DNA of 47,315 nucleotides from Pseudomonadota bacterium (GTDB taxonomy: Bacteria > Pseudomonadota > Gammaproteobacteria > Xanthomonadales > Xanthomonadaceae), in assembly GCA_029560515.1 (NCBI GenBank), contig JAKQKT010000333.1, positions 1 to 47,315 on the forward strand, read 5' to 3'. Under the pieces are notes generated by a model that saw only the letters and a list, made by a program, of their open reading frames with translations, made no database searches and was not told the DNA's origin. A program made the translations under genes and the position numbers. Positions 8,521 through 17,231 of this stretch are shown here, piece after piece (the stretch's first letter is position 1; each line of letters starts with the position of its first letter).

Positions 8521-9477
8521 ATGTTTTCCTCGGAATTATTGATCAGCAATCTGCTGTCGCCAGTCGTGTTGGCCTTTGCACTTGGGATGTTTGCACGAGC
8601 CGTCCGCAGCGACCTTGAAATACCCGCAGCCATCCAATCCTACCTGTCGATATTCCTGTTGCTCGCCATCGGCCTGAAAGGCGGCGTGGCGCTCAGCAAC
8701 AACGCACCGGCCAACCTGCCCTTGCTGATTTTTGTCACCTTGCTTGCGGGCATCGCCACCGCCACGAGTGCCTATTTCATTGCGAAATGGTGGCTCCGCG
8801 ATTCACGGATTGATGCTGCGGCACTCGCCGCACATTTTGGTTCTGTCTCAGCCGTTACCTTTATTGCCGCCCAACAATTCACCGAACGTGGCGGCCAATC
8901 AGCCGATCCGGTCTTGGTTGCATTGGTGGTGGCACTCGAGATTCCGGCCATCCTGATCGGGCTCGCACTGGCAAAAGGCAGTGACGGCTTGCGCTGGCAC
9001 CAGATTCGCGAGGTACTCACCGGCAAAACCGCCTTGCTGCTGATCGGCGGAATGGCCATTGGCGCCATTTCCGGCAAAGAGGGCATCGCCAGAGTCGACG
9101 CCATGTATGTCCAGCTTTTCCAGGGCACCTTGATGCTTTTCATGCTCGACATGGGAATGGTCGCCGCCGGCCAACTTCGAAGTGTGGGACGCGAAGCATT
9201 TCGTCTGGCCACCTATTCCACGGCGGTGCCATTGCTGCATGGCCTGCTCGGCGTCAGCGTAGGCCACTGGATCGGCATGAGTACCGCGACGGCGACCGTC
9301 TTCGGCACCATGACGGCCAGCGCTTCGTATATAGCCGCACCTGCCTCCATTCGCGCGTCATTACCTGAGGCTAATGTGGGCCGCTGCATTACCGCTGCGC
9401 TCGGTTTTACGTTCCCTTTCAATCTCGCCATCGGCATTCCCGTGTATGCCGCTTTCGCTGCCTACCTGAATGCATGA
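8521..9477 (+). CDS. SbtA-like sodium-dependent bicarbonate permease family
   Basis: A 318-residue integral membrane protein with about ten hydrophobic segments, matching the SbtA/DUF897 family. Cyanobacterial SbtA is a sodium/bicarbonate symporter in the plasma membrane. Family features are the N-terminal LLSPVVLAFALGMFARA, the SVSAVTFIAAQQF segment near 102-114 and the related TASASYIAAPASIRASLPEA in the second half, which suggests an inverted internal repeat. The gene starts one base after the dioxygenase stop. No PII-like SbtB gene is nearby. Together with the carbonic anhydrase it suggests bicarbonate handling, but transport of an aromatic or organic acid cannot be excluded. Confidence 0.85.
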   Translation: MFSSELLISNLLSPVVLAFALGMFARAVRSDLEIPAAIQSYLSIFLLLAIGLKGGVALSNNAPANLPLLIFVTLLAGIATATSAYFIAKWWLRDSRIDAAALAAHFGSVSAVTFIAAQQFTERGGQSADPVLVALVVALEIPAILIGLALAKGSDGLRWHQIREVLTGKTALLLIGGMAIGAISGKEGIARVDAMYVQLFQGTLMLFMLDMGMVAAGQLRSVGREAFRLATYSTAVPLLHGLLGVSVGHWIGMSTATATVFGTMTASASYIAAPASIRASLPEANVGRCITAALGFTFPFNLAIGIPVYAAFAAYLNA

Positions 9478-9487
9478 TGCAAAGGTC

Positions 9488-9493
9488 TAGAAT
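9488..9493 (+). promoter_or_regulatory. Possible internal -10 element for a leaderless transcript
   Basis: TAGAAT ends six bases before the decarboxylase ATG at 9500, so a transcript would start at or next to the start codon. There is no Shine-Dalgarno in the 22-base gap. No good -35 hexamer was found, so the call is weak. Confidence 0.25.
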
Positions 9494-9499
9494 AACGAC

Positions 9500-10510
9500 A
9501 TGCTGAAAATCGACACCCACGCCCATTACCTGCCGCAAAAGTGGCCGGATCTCGCCACCAAGTATGGCGACAATCGCTTTGCCGTGATTCACGAAGGCAG
9601 CGATGGCAAACACAATATCTATAAAGACGGAAAGTTTTTCCGTGAAATAAAATCCAACACCTGGGATCCGGTCGAACGCATCAACGACTACGCCAAATTC
9701 GGCGTGCAGGTGCAGGTCATCTCGACAGTGCCGGTGATGTTCAGTTACTGGGCGAAACCGCATCACGCCTTGGAACTGCATCAAAGCCTGAACGATCATA
9801 TGGCGGCAACCTGCCGCGATCATCGCAAGCATTACGCCGGCATTGGTACTGTGCCCTTGCAATCGCCTCGACTCGCCATCCAGGAATTGGAGCGTTGCGT
9901 AGATCAGCTTGGCTTGCAGGGAATCCAGATCGGCTCCCACATCAACGACTGGAATCTCGATGCACCCGAACTGTTCGAATTCTTTCAGGCTGCGCAGGAC
10001 CTCGATGCCGCGATCCTGATCCACCCTTGGGACATGATGGCCAGCGAGGCGATGCCGAAATACTGGATGCCGTGGCTGGTCGGCATGCCGGCCGAACAAA
10101 CACGTGCGGCCTGTGCGCTGATTTTCGGTGGCGTACTGGAACGTTTGCCAAAACTCAAAGTGTGTTTCGCGCATGGTGGCGGCAGCTTCCCTTACACCAT
10201 TGGCCGCATCGAACACGGTTTCAAGATGCGACCCGATTTGGTCGCGACCGACAATCCGCGCAATCCGCGCGAATATTTTGGCCGTATGTATTTCGATTCC
10301 TGCGTGCACGATTCGCGCGCACTGCAATATTTGCTGGATACCGTTGGCACCCAGACGGTTATGCTCGGCACCGATTACCCCTTCCCGCTCGGCGAGCAGG
10401 TACCTGGCAGCGGCATTGATTCGCTGAATTTGTCGGAAGCCGATCAAGCCCGTTTATTTCATGGCACAGCGCTCGAATGGCTGGGCCTCAGCAAGTCTCG
10501 CTTCGAGTAA
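9500..10510 (+). CDS. nbaD: 2-amino-3-carboxymuconate 6-semialdehyde decarboxylase
   Basis: A 336-residue amidohydrolase-superfamily TIM-barrel enzyme that decarboxylates the ring-cleavage product to 2-aminomuconate 6-semialdehyde. Metal and catalytic residues are all in place: His7 and His9 (DTHAH), His175 (LIHPWD), His225 (AHGGGSFPY) and Asp292 (GTDYPFPLG). This matches the Pseudomonas fluorescens enzyme within two or three positions. Presence of this enzyme, with no quinolinate phosphoribosyltransferase gene nearby, indicates breakdown for carbon and nitrogen rather than NAD synthesis. A possible internal promoter overlaps its start. Confidence 0.96.
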   Translation: MLKIDTHAHYLPQKWPDLATKYGDNRFAVIHEGSDGKHNIYKDGKFFREIKSNTWDPVERINDYAKFGVQVQVISTVPVMFSYWAKPHHALELHQSLNDHMAATCRDHRKHYAGIGTVPLQSPRLAIQELERCVDQLGLQGIQIGSHINDWNLDAPELFEFFQAAQDLDAAILIHPWDMMASEAMPKYWMPWLVGMPAEQTRAACALIFGGVLERLPKLKVCFAHGGGSFPYTIGRIEHGFKMRPDLVATDNPRNPREYFGRMYFDSCVHDSRALQYLLDTVGTQTVMLGTDYPFPLGEQVPGSGIDSLNLSEADQARLFHGTALEWLGLSKSRFE

Positions 10511-10516
10511 AAATAC

Positions 10517-11800
10517 ATGTCCGAACTTTTTTCAGAAGCCCATGCCCTGCAGCAGGATTCGCAAGACGACTTGCGGCATTTCCGCGAGCAGTTTTTCATT
10601 CCGCAGCATGAAGGCCGTGAGCAGGCCTACTTCTGTGGCAACTCGCTGGGTCTGCAGCCGAGATCATTGCCGGCCGCGCTGACCGAGGAATTGACCAACT
10701 GGGCGGAAAACGGCGTCGAAGGCCATTTCAACGGAAAACATCCATGGATGCCCTATCACGAATTTGTCCGTGACTCGCTGGCATCGGTTGTCGGCGCAAT
10801 GCCATCCGAAGTGGTCGCGATGAACTCGCTGTCGGTCAATTTGCATTTAATGATGGTGAGTTTTTACCGCCCCACCAAAGAACGCAATGCGATCCTGATC
10901 GAAGCGGGTGCATTCCCTTCCGATCGCTATGCAGTTGAATCGCAGGTTCGTTTCCATGGCTTCGATCCCGCAGAAAGCCTGATCGAGATCGAACCCGATT
11001 TACCCGGTGGCATTTTTTCAATGCAACACATCGAAAAAATCATCGCCGAACACGGCCACCGTATTGCATTGATCCTCTGGCCCGGCGTGCAATACCGCAC
11101 CGGACAATATTTCGATCTGACAGAAATCACCCGGCTTGGCCATGCCGCCGGATGCAAAGTCGGTTTTGATTTGGCTCATGCCGCCGGCAATCTTCCCTTG
11201 AATTTGCACGACAGCGGCGCTGATTTCGCGGCCTGGTGCAGTTACAAATATTTGAACTCTGGCCCAGGCGCCATCGCCGGTTGTTTTGTCCACGATCGCC
11301 ATGCCAACGCAAAACTTCCACGTTTTGCCGGTTGGTGGGGGCACGACAAAACCACGCGTTTCAAAATGGGTCCCGAATTCATTCCAACGCCCGGCGCCGA
11401 TGGCTGGCAATTAAGCAATCCGCCGATTTTCGCACTGGCGCCCTTGCGTATCTCGCTGGAAATTTTCCAGCAGGCCGACATGCAAAACCTCCGCAAAAAA
11501 TCGGTAAAACTCACCGCTTACCTTGAAGCCTTGATCCAGCAGCAGCTGGCCAATACGCTGACCATCGCCACTCCGGCCAATCCCGACCAACGCGGCTGCC
11601 AGCTGTCACTGCGGGTCAATGCGGGACGCGAACAAGGGCGGGCATTGTTCGAAGCATTGTCGGCGCAAGGCATTATCGGCGATTGGCGCGAGCCCGACGT
11701 CATCCGTATTTCGCCAACACCGCTCTACAATAATCATTCGGATGTATTGCGTTTTATCCGTGCGGTAAAACTTTGGCAGGATGCACACCATGCAAGCTAG
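10517..11800 (+). CDS. kynU: Kynureninase
   Basis: A 427-residue PLP-dependent fold-type I hydrolase that cleaves kynurenine or 3-hydroxykynurenine to (3-hydroxy)anthranilate and alanine. The PLP lysine is Lys244 in CSYKYLNSGPG and the PLP-ring Asp is Asp218 in VGFDLAHA. The N-terminal FCGNSLGLQP signature and the WWGH motif (about residues 275-278) are typical of kynureninases. It starts six bases after the decarboxylase stop, and its 3' end overlaps the monooxygenase gene by 11 bases, so translation of the two is likely coupled. Confidence 0.97.
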   Translation: MSELFSEAHALQQDSQDDLRHFREQFFIPQHEGREQAYFCGNSLGLQPRSLPAALTEELTNWAENGVEGHFNGKHPWMPYHEFVRDSLASVVGAMPSEVVAMNSLSVNLHLMMVSFYRPTKERNAILIEAGAFPSDRYAVESQVRFHGFDPAESLIEIEPDLPGGIFSMQHIEKIIAEHGHRIALILWPGVQYRTGQYFDLTEITRLGHAAGCKVGFDLAHAAGNLPLNLHDSGADFAAWCSYKYLNSGPGAIAGCFVHDRHANAKLPRFAGWWGHDKTTRFKMGPEFIPTPGADGWQLSNPPIFALAPLRISLEIFQQADMQNLRKKSVKLTAYLEALIQQQLANTLTIATPANPDQRGCQLSLRVNAGREQGRALFEALSAQGIIGDWREPDVIRISPTPLYNNHSDVLRFIRAVKLWQDAHHAS

Positions 11801-13139
11801 CGGCACGAAAAAAATCACGATTGCCGGAGCCGGTCTTGCCGGTGCCTTGCTGGCCACTTTACTGGCACGCAAAGGCTGGCAAGTAGAAGTATTCGAAAAG
11901 CGCCCCGACCCACGCGTCAAAGGCTACGAAGGTGGCCGATCGATCAATCTTGCATTGGCCGAACGTGGTTTGCATGCGCTGCGTGAAGCAGGTTTGAATG
12001 ATGCCGTGATGCAGCAGGCGGTCATGATGCGTGGTCGCATGGTGCACATGAAAAACGACGATACCCAATTGCAACGCTACGGCAAGGACGACTCCGAAGT
12101 TATCTGGTCGGTGCATCGCGGCGAGTTGAACATCACCCTGCTCAATGCTGCGGAAGCCGCCGGTGCAAAAATCAGCTTCAACCGCCGAATTGAAAATATC
12201 GATTTCGACAAGAAAAATATCCAGCTCATCAACGATCATGATCGTTCGACTTCCGAACTGGATTTCGAGGTATTGATCGGTGCCGATGGCGCCGGCTCCG
12301 GCGTTCGCACCGCGTTGAAAAACAGGAACCATTTGACAGAACGTTTCGAATCACTCGGCCATAGTTACAAGGAACTGGAAATTCCGCCTTCCAACAACGG
12401 CGAATTCCGGATCGAAGCCAATGCACTGCATATCTGGCCACGCGGCGGCTACATGTGTATCGCACTGCCGAACACGGAAAAAACATTCACCGTCACCTTA
12501 TTCCTGCCGAATGAAGGCGACCCAAGTTTCGAAACGATTCCAGACCTTGCCGCAGCCCGCAAATTCTTCGAAGACGACTTTGCCGACGCCCTGCCCCTGA
12601 TGCCGAATTTCGATGAAGACTTCATCAATAATCCGACCTCGGGATTAAGCACGCTGTATTGCGACAACTGGCATCTGGATGGCCGTGTCGTTTTGCTCGG
12701 CGATGCAGCCCATGCGATGGTGCCCTTCCACGGCCAGGGCATGAACTGCGCCTTTGAAGATTGTCTGGCACTGGTCCAACACATCGAGCAATCCGACCAT
12801 TGGGAACATGCGTTCAGCGAATTCGAACGGGAACGCAAGCCAAATGCCTTGGCCATCCAGACCATGGCGCTCGAAAACTATGTCGAAATGCGTGACTTGG
12901 TCGATGATCCGGACTTCCTGCTGCAACGCCAGCTCGAACGTGCCTTGGCCGAACGTCATCCCGGCGTATTCATTCCCCGCTATGCCATGGTCAGCTTTAG
13001 CCGGGTTCCTTACCGGGTTGCCTATGAGCGCGGATTGCTACAGCGTGCGCTACTGATTCAGGCCACCGAAGGCAAACAGAGCCTTGCCGAGATTGACGTA
13101 ACAAAATTTGACGAAAAAATCGCCGAATTATTCGCCTGA
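11790..13139 (+). CDS. kmo: Kynurenine 3-monooxygenase
   Basis: A 449-residue FAD-dependent aromatic hydroxylase that converts kynurenine to 3-hydroxykynurenine with NADPH and O2. It shows the N-terminal dinucleotide-binding motif GAGLAG, the GRSINLALAERG block and the second FAD motif LLGDAAHAMVPFHGQGMN. I chose the ATG at 11790 because CAGGA lies eight bases upstream inside kynU; the ATG at 11781 has no such site and would add three residues. The C-terminus (ERGLLQRALL) lacks a clear membrane anchor. It is the last gene of the operon and the first enzyme of the branch encoded here. Confidence 0.95.
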   Translation: MQASGTKKITIAGAGLAGALLATLLARKGWQVEVFEKRPDPRVKGYEGGRSINLALAERGLHALREAGLNDAVMQQAVMMRGRMVHMKNDDTQLQRYGKDDSEVIWSVHRGELNITLLNAAEAAGAKISFNRRIENIDFDKKNIQLINDHDRSTSELDFEVLIGADGAGSGVRTALKNRNHLTERFESLGHSYKELEIPPSNNGEFRIEANALHIWPRGGYMCIALPNTEKTFTVTLFLPNEGDPSFETIPDLAAARKFFEDDFADALPLMPNFDEDFINNPTSGLSTLYCDNWHLDGRVVLLGDAAHAMVPFHGQGMNCAFEDCLALVQHIEQSDHWEHAFSEFERERKPNALAIQTMALENYVEMRDLVDDPDFLLQRQLERALAERHPGVFIPRYAMVSFSRVPYRVAYERGLLQRALLIQATEGKQSLAEIDVTKFDEKIAELFA

Positions 13140-13206
13140 GACCCCCGAAATACTGGCGTTTGGGCAGGCTTCGGTTTAGCCTGAATGTCCGGAGAGGGGG
13201 TGGTGG

Positions 13207-15798
13207 ATGAAAATGATCCTGTTGGCAGAAAGCTCGCAAACGCGACGTCGAGCTTTGTCCGCAGTGCTCAGCCAATATGGTTACGGCGTCACCGCGGTAG
13301 CCACCCTCGCCGAAGCCTACGAAACCCTTTTACGCGCCCAGATCGGCCATAACAATCTCGATGCGGTCGTGCTCGGCTGGCCGGAATATTCCGAAGGTAT
13401 TGCCGAAGACGTATTCGGTTTATTGCACGGCGAACGCTTCGAACACTTGCCCGTTCTGGTGATGGCCGATTCCAGCAATGCGAACGCCGTCAACTGGCGG
13501 ATGTCGCGTCCGCGTACAGCACTGACTTTATGGTCGGATTATCTCGAAGCACCGAGCGCGATCGATCAATTATTGCGGCCGACCCAGAGCATCAAACCTG
13601 CACTGAGTTCGCATGAAGAACAGATAAAGATTTTGTTCGTCGATGATTCCGCGACGATTCGCGCCGGCTATTCGAAACTTCTGCAGAAACACGGCTACTT
13701 CATCGAAACCGCCGACAGCGTGGATGAAGGCTGGAAAAAAGTATCGGCCCAGAATTTCGATATCGCGATCATCGATTATCTGATGCCGGAGCAAAACGGC
13801 ACGGCGCTGATCACGAAAATCAGGAACAACCAGGAAACCCAGCATATTCTGACGGCAACGATCACCGGCACCTACTCCGATGCCGTGATTGCCGAGTCGC
13901 TTGCCTGCGGTGCGCTGGAATGCCTGTTCAAAAGCGAATCGAAGGAATTGCTGCTCGCACGCATCGCATCATTGGCAAGAACCATCAATGACCGGAAAGC
14001 GATTGATAACGAACGTCGCCGTCTGCAAGGCATCTTGTCGTCGGTAGGCGAAGGCGTTTATGGAGTAGATTCCGACGGTACGATTCAATTCGTGAATCCG
14101 GCTGCGCTGGATCTGCTCGGTTACAGCCATGCCAGCGAACTGGTCGGACAAAATGCCTTCGATGCCTTCCACTATGCCGATGAAGACGGCTTGCCGATGC
14201 AGCGCACGGCGTCGTATCTGAATCTTTGCTACACCAACGGTAGCGAAGTATCGTCCTGGCAAACGCGATTCTGGTCGTCGAACAAGCGCGGCATTCCTGT
14301 GGAATGCAATATCCATCCGCTGAAAATGGAATCGGAATTGAATGGCTCCGTTGTCGCTTTCCGCGATATCTCGGCACGCCGTGCACTGGAAGAAGAATTA
14401 CGCTGGCAGGCAGAGCATGACAGTCTGACCAAACTCTATAACCGCGGCTGGTTCGAAGCCCAGCTGGAACAGGAATGCAGCAAGGTACGCCGTACCGGCC
14501 AAACGGCAATGCTGCTGTTCATTGATCTGGATCGCTTCAAGTACATCAACGACACTGCCGGTCACGCCGCCGGCGACAAATTGCTGGTCGAGGTCAGCCA
14601 GCGTCTGAAATCACGTTTGCGCGGCGCCGATTATCTGGCTCGCATGGGTGGCGATGAATTTGCGGTACTTCTAACCAATGTTGGCAGTAGCGATTTGACG
14701 ACACTGGCGGAAGGCTTCCGTCGCGTGCTGACCGCTACTCCATTTACCTATGGTGGCAAAAGCTATCGCATTACCCTGTCGGTCGGTTGCGCAAAAATCG
14801 ACGATGCCACGAATTCGCCCAGCGATGCGATGGCACATGCCGACATCGCCTGCCATATGGCGAAAACTTCAGGCCGCAACCAGTGCCAGATCTATTCACA
14901 TGAAACCGGTCGTCTTGCGGCGCTGGATGTCGATCTTGGCTGGTCGGTGCGTCTTGAGGAAGCTTTCCGGACTGATCGCTTCGCCCTGTGTTATCAACCG
15001 ATCGTGCCTTTGAAAGGCATCGAGAATGATGTCGTCGGCCACCACAACAGCAAGGATATCTGGCTAAGACAGCTTGAACGCAACCCCTATTCCGAGGCCT
15101 TGTTTGAAGTGCTGATCCGTCTGAAAGGCAATCAGGGCGAATTGATTTCCCCCAATGCTTTCCTGCCGGCAGCAGAGCGTTTCGGCTTGATGCAGGACAT
15201 CGATTTCTGGGTGATTAACCACGCATTGATGGCATTGCGCGAAACCCGCGACAGCCCGCGCCCGATTGGCCTGACCATCAACATTTCGGCACAGACGCTT
15301 GAAAAAGGCGGTATTCCGGAATACGTGACCGCGAAAATCGTTGAATACAATGTCAACCCAGCCGCACTGGTATTTGAAATTACCGAATCGCATTCGATTA
15401 ACGATCTGGAAAGTGCCCAGAAACAATTGAGCGCACTTCGCATGCTCGGCTGTCGCATTGCCGTGGATGATTTCGGTACCGGTTTTTCCACCTTCGCCTA
15501 CCTGAAACAAATCGAAGCCGACATGCTGAAGATTGACGGCTCGCTGATTCAGGGTTTGCCGCACGATATTCTCGATCGCACCATCATTGCCGCACTGACC
15601 TCGATAGCCGAAACCGCAGGCAAGATGACGATTGCGGAATGCGTCGAAGATGCATCGATGTTGCTCACACTTTATGAATGCGGTGTCGATATGGCGCAAG
15701 GCTATATCGTTGGCATGCCGCGCTTGCATTTGCCGAAATCACTGCCTACGCTTGGAACCAACCTATTCCAAGACCAAGCGCAGCTTTCAGGCATTTAA
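13207..15798 (+). CDS. REC-REC-PAS-GGDEF-EAL c-di-GMP turnover protein
   Basis: An 863-residue cytoplasmic signalling protein. Receiver 1 (about 1-125) is degenerate: the phosphoacceptor position reads VVLGWPE with no Asp. Receiver 2 (about 139-255) is intact with DD at 146-147, Asp190, and later Thr and Lys. A PAS domain covers about 270-390. The GGDEF domain has GGDEF at 481-485 and an inhibitory RGAD site at 472-475. The EAL domain has EVL (634-636) and keeps Asn692, Glu724, Asp754/Asp755, Lys775, Glu811 and Gln831. About 28 extra residues separate QPIV from EVL. Both synthesis and hydrolysis look possible. A GAGGGGG site precedes the ATG, and the stop overlaps sbcB. Confidence 0.93.
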   Translation: MKMILLAESSQTRRRALSAVLSQYGYGVTAVATLAEAYETLLRAQIGHNNLDAVVLGWPEYSEGIAEDVFGLLHGERFEHLPVLVMADSSNANAVNWRMSRPRTALTLWSDYLEAPSAIDQLLRPTQSIKPALSSHEEQIKILFVDDSATIRAGYSKLLQKHGYFIETADSVDEGWKKVSAQNFDIAIIDYLMPEQNGTALITKIRNNQETQHILTATITGTYSDAVIAESLACGALECLFKSESKELLLARIASLARTINDRKAIDNERRRLQGILSSVGEGVYGVDSDGTIQFVNPAALDLLGYSHASELVGQNAFDAFHYADEDGLPMQRTASYLNLCYTNGSEVSSWQTRFWSSNKRGIPVECNIHPLKMESELNGSVVAFRDISARRALEEELRWQAEHDSLTKLYNRGWFEAQLEQECSKVRRTGQTAMLLFIDLDRFKYINDTAGHAAGDKLLVEVSQRLKSRLRGADYLARMGGDEFAVLLTNVGSSDLTTLAEGFRRVLTATPFTYGGKSYRITLSVGCAKIDDATNSPSDAMAHADIACHMAKTSGRNQCQIYSHETGRLAALDVDLGWSVRLEEAFRTDRFALCYQPIVPLKGIENDVVGHHNSKDIWLRQLERNPYSEALFEVLIRLKGNQGELISPNAFLPAAERFGLMQDIDFWVINHALMALRETRDSPRPIGLTINISAQTLEKGGIPEYVTAKIVEYNVNPAALVFEITESHSINDLESAQKQLSALRMLGCRIAVDDFGTGFSTFAYLKQIEADMLKIDGSLIQGLPHDILDRTIIAALTSIAETAGKMTIAECVEDASMLLTLYECGVDMAQGYIVGMPRLHLPKSLPTLGTNLFQDQAQLSGI

Positions 15799-17231
15799 TG
15801 GCAAAATCATTCCTGTGGTTTGACTTAGAAACATTTGGCAGAGATCCACGGCGTTCACGAATCGCGCAATTCGCGGCAATTCGGACCGACGAAGAACTGA
15901 ATGAAATCAACGAGCCGATTTCCTGGTTTTGCCAGCCGGCCAATGATCTGCTGCCATCGCCGGAAGCCGCACTGATTACCGGCATCAGCCCGCAACAGGC
16001 GCAGCGTGACGGCGTTTGCGAAGCCGAGTTTTTCGCCGGCATCAATGAAGAACTTTCCGTGGCCAATACCTGCGCCGTTGGCTACAACTCGATTCGTTTT
16101 GATGACGAATTTATCCGCTTTGGCCTGTATCGAAATTTTCACGATGCCTACGAGCGCGAATATCGAAACGGCAATTCGCGCTGGGATTTGCTGGACTTCA
16201 TGCGACTGGCACATGCAATGCGACCGGAAGGCCTTGAATGGCCCAAACGCGAGGATGGCTTTACCAGTTTCAAACTCGAGCACCTGGCCGAGGCAAACGG
16301 CACCCGCGAAGGCATGGCACATGAAGCATTGTCCGACGTTCGTGCATTGATCGGACTGGCAAAAAAACTTCGTGCGGCACAACCGAAATTATGGGATTAC
16401 TACCTGCAGCTCCGCAGCAAGGAGAAAGTCGTCTCGTTGCTCGATGTCTTCAGGCAAACGCCGGTTCTGCATATTTCCGGGCAATTCCCAGCCCAGAATT
16501 TATGCGCCGCCTTGGTGATCCCGCTTGCCTGGCATCCCGAGATCAAGAATCGCGCCATCGTGTTTGACCTCAGCAACAATCCGGCGGATCTGCTGGAACT
16601 GGATGCCGAGGATATTTCGGAACGCGTGTTCATCCGCCAAATCGATTTACCTGAGGGCATCTCACGCATTCCATTGAAGGAAATTCATGCCAATCGTTGC
16701 CCCGTGGTATTGCCATTGGCACATTGCCGTGATGAAGATTTCAAACGCATGGGCATCGACAAGGAAAAATGTCTTGCCAATGCGAGCCTTATCCAGCAAG
16801 CCTCAGGCCTTGCCGAAAAAGTACGTCAGGTCTTCGTCAAAAAAACGGCCTATGACGCCTCCGATGCCGATGCCGCACTGTACGACGGCTTTCCAAGCGA
16901 TAGCGACAAGCGTTTTTTTGCAACGATTCGCAGTAGCTCGCCTGCCCAACTGAAAAACTTTCTTTCCCCCTGGAAACACGGTTCGCGTTACGATGAACTG
17001 CTGTTTCGCTATCGCGCCAGAAATTGGCAGGACAGCCTGTCACTCGATGAAACAGCACGCTGGAACGACTATCGCAGACACAGACTGATGAAAGAATCGT
17101 CACAGTCCGAATACAGTTTCGAGAGCTATTATCTTGAAATCGAAAGGTGTCGTATCCTTGCCAGCGCCGACCAGCAAAGCCTGCTGGATCAGTTGCAAGT
17201 GTGGGGCCAAAGTATCGAGACGAGCCTATGA
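15798..17231 (+). CDS. sbcB: Exodeoxyribonuclease I
   Basis: A 477-residue single-strand DNA 3'-5' exonuclease of the DEDDh family, acting in recombination and mismatch repair. The catalytic residues are Asp9, Glu11, Asp102, His175 and Asp180. Each is offset by six from E. coli ExoI (15, 17, 108, 181, 186). The length equals the E. coli enzyme. The start is fixed by the TAATG overlap with the upstream gene (stop 15796-15798, ATG 15798-15800); a longer upstream reading frame would run through the end of the EAL gene and is rejected. Its stop overlaps the next gene as ATGA. Confidence 0.97.
   Translation: MAKSFLWFDLETFGRDPRRSRIAQFAAIRTDEELNEINEPISWFCQPANDLLPSPEAALITGISPQQAQRDGVCEAEFFAGINEELSVANTCAVGYNSIRFDDEFIRFGLYRNFHDAYEREYRNGNSRWDLLDFMRLAHAMRPEGLEWPKREDGFTSFKLEHLAEANGTREGMAHEALSDVRALIGLAKKLRAAQPKLWDYYLQLRSKEKVVSLLDVFRQTPVLHISGQFPAQNLCAALVIPLAWHPEIKNRAIVFDLSNNPADLLELDAEDISERVFIRQIDLPEGISRIPLKEIHANRCPVVLPLAHCRDEDFKRMGIDKEKCLANASLIQQASGLAEKVRQVFVKKTAYDASDADAALYDGFPSDSDKRFFATIRSSSPAQLKNFLSPWKHGSRYDELLFRYRARNWQDSLSLDETARWNDYRRHRLMKESSQSEYSFESYYLEIERCRILASADQQSLLDQLQVWGQSIETSL

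Noticed and set aside
9419-10447. 342-codon antisense frame over the ACMS decarboxylase
   Set aside because: The plus-strand protein has every catalytic residue; the antisense frame has none of a known family.
5460-13139. De novo NAD synthesis from tryptophan
   Set aside because: The ACMS decarboxylase, semialdehyde dehydrogenase and deaminase direct flux to breakdown, and no quinolinate phosphoribosyltransferase is present.
15678-15797. Extended N-terminus of sbcB
   Set aside because: It would overlap the EAL gene; the family begins at MAKSFLWFDLET and the TAATG junction fixes the start.
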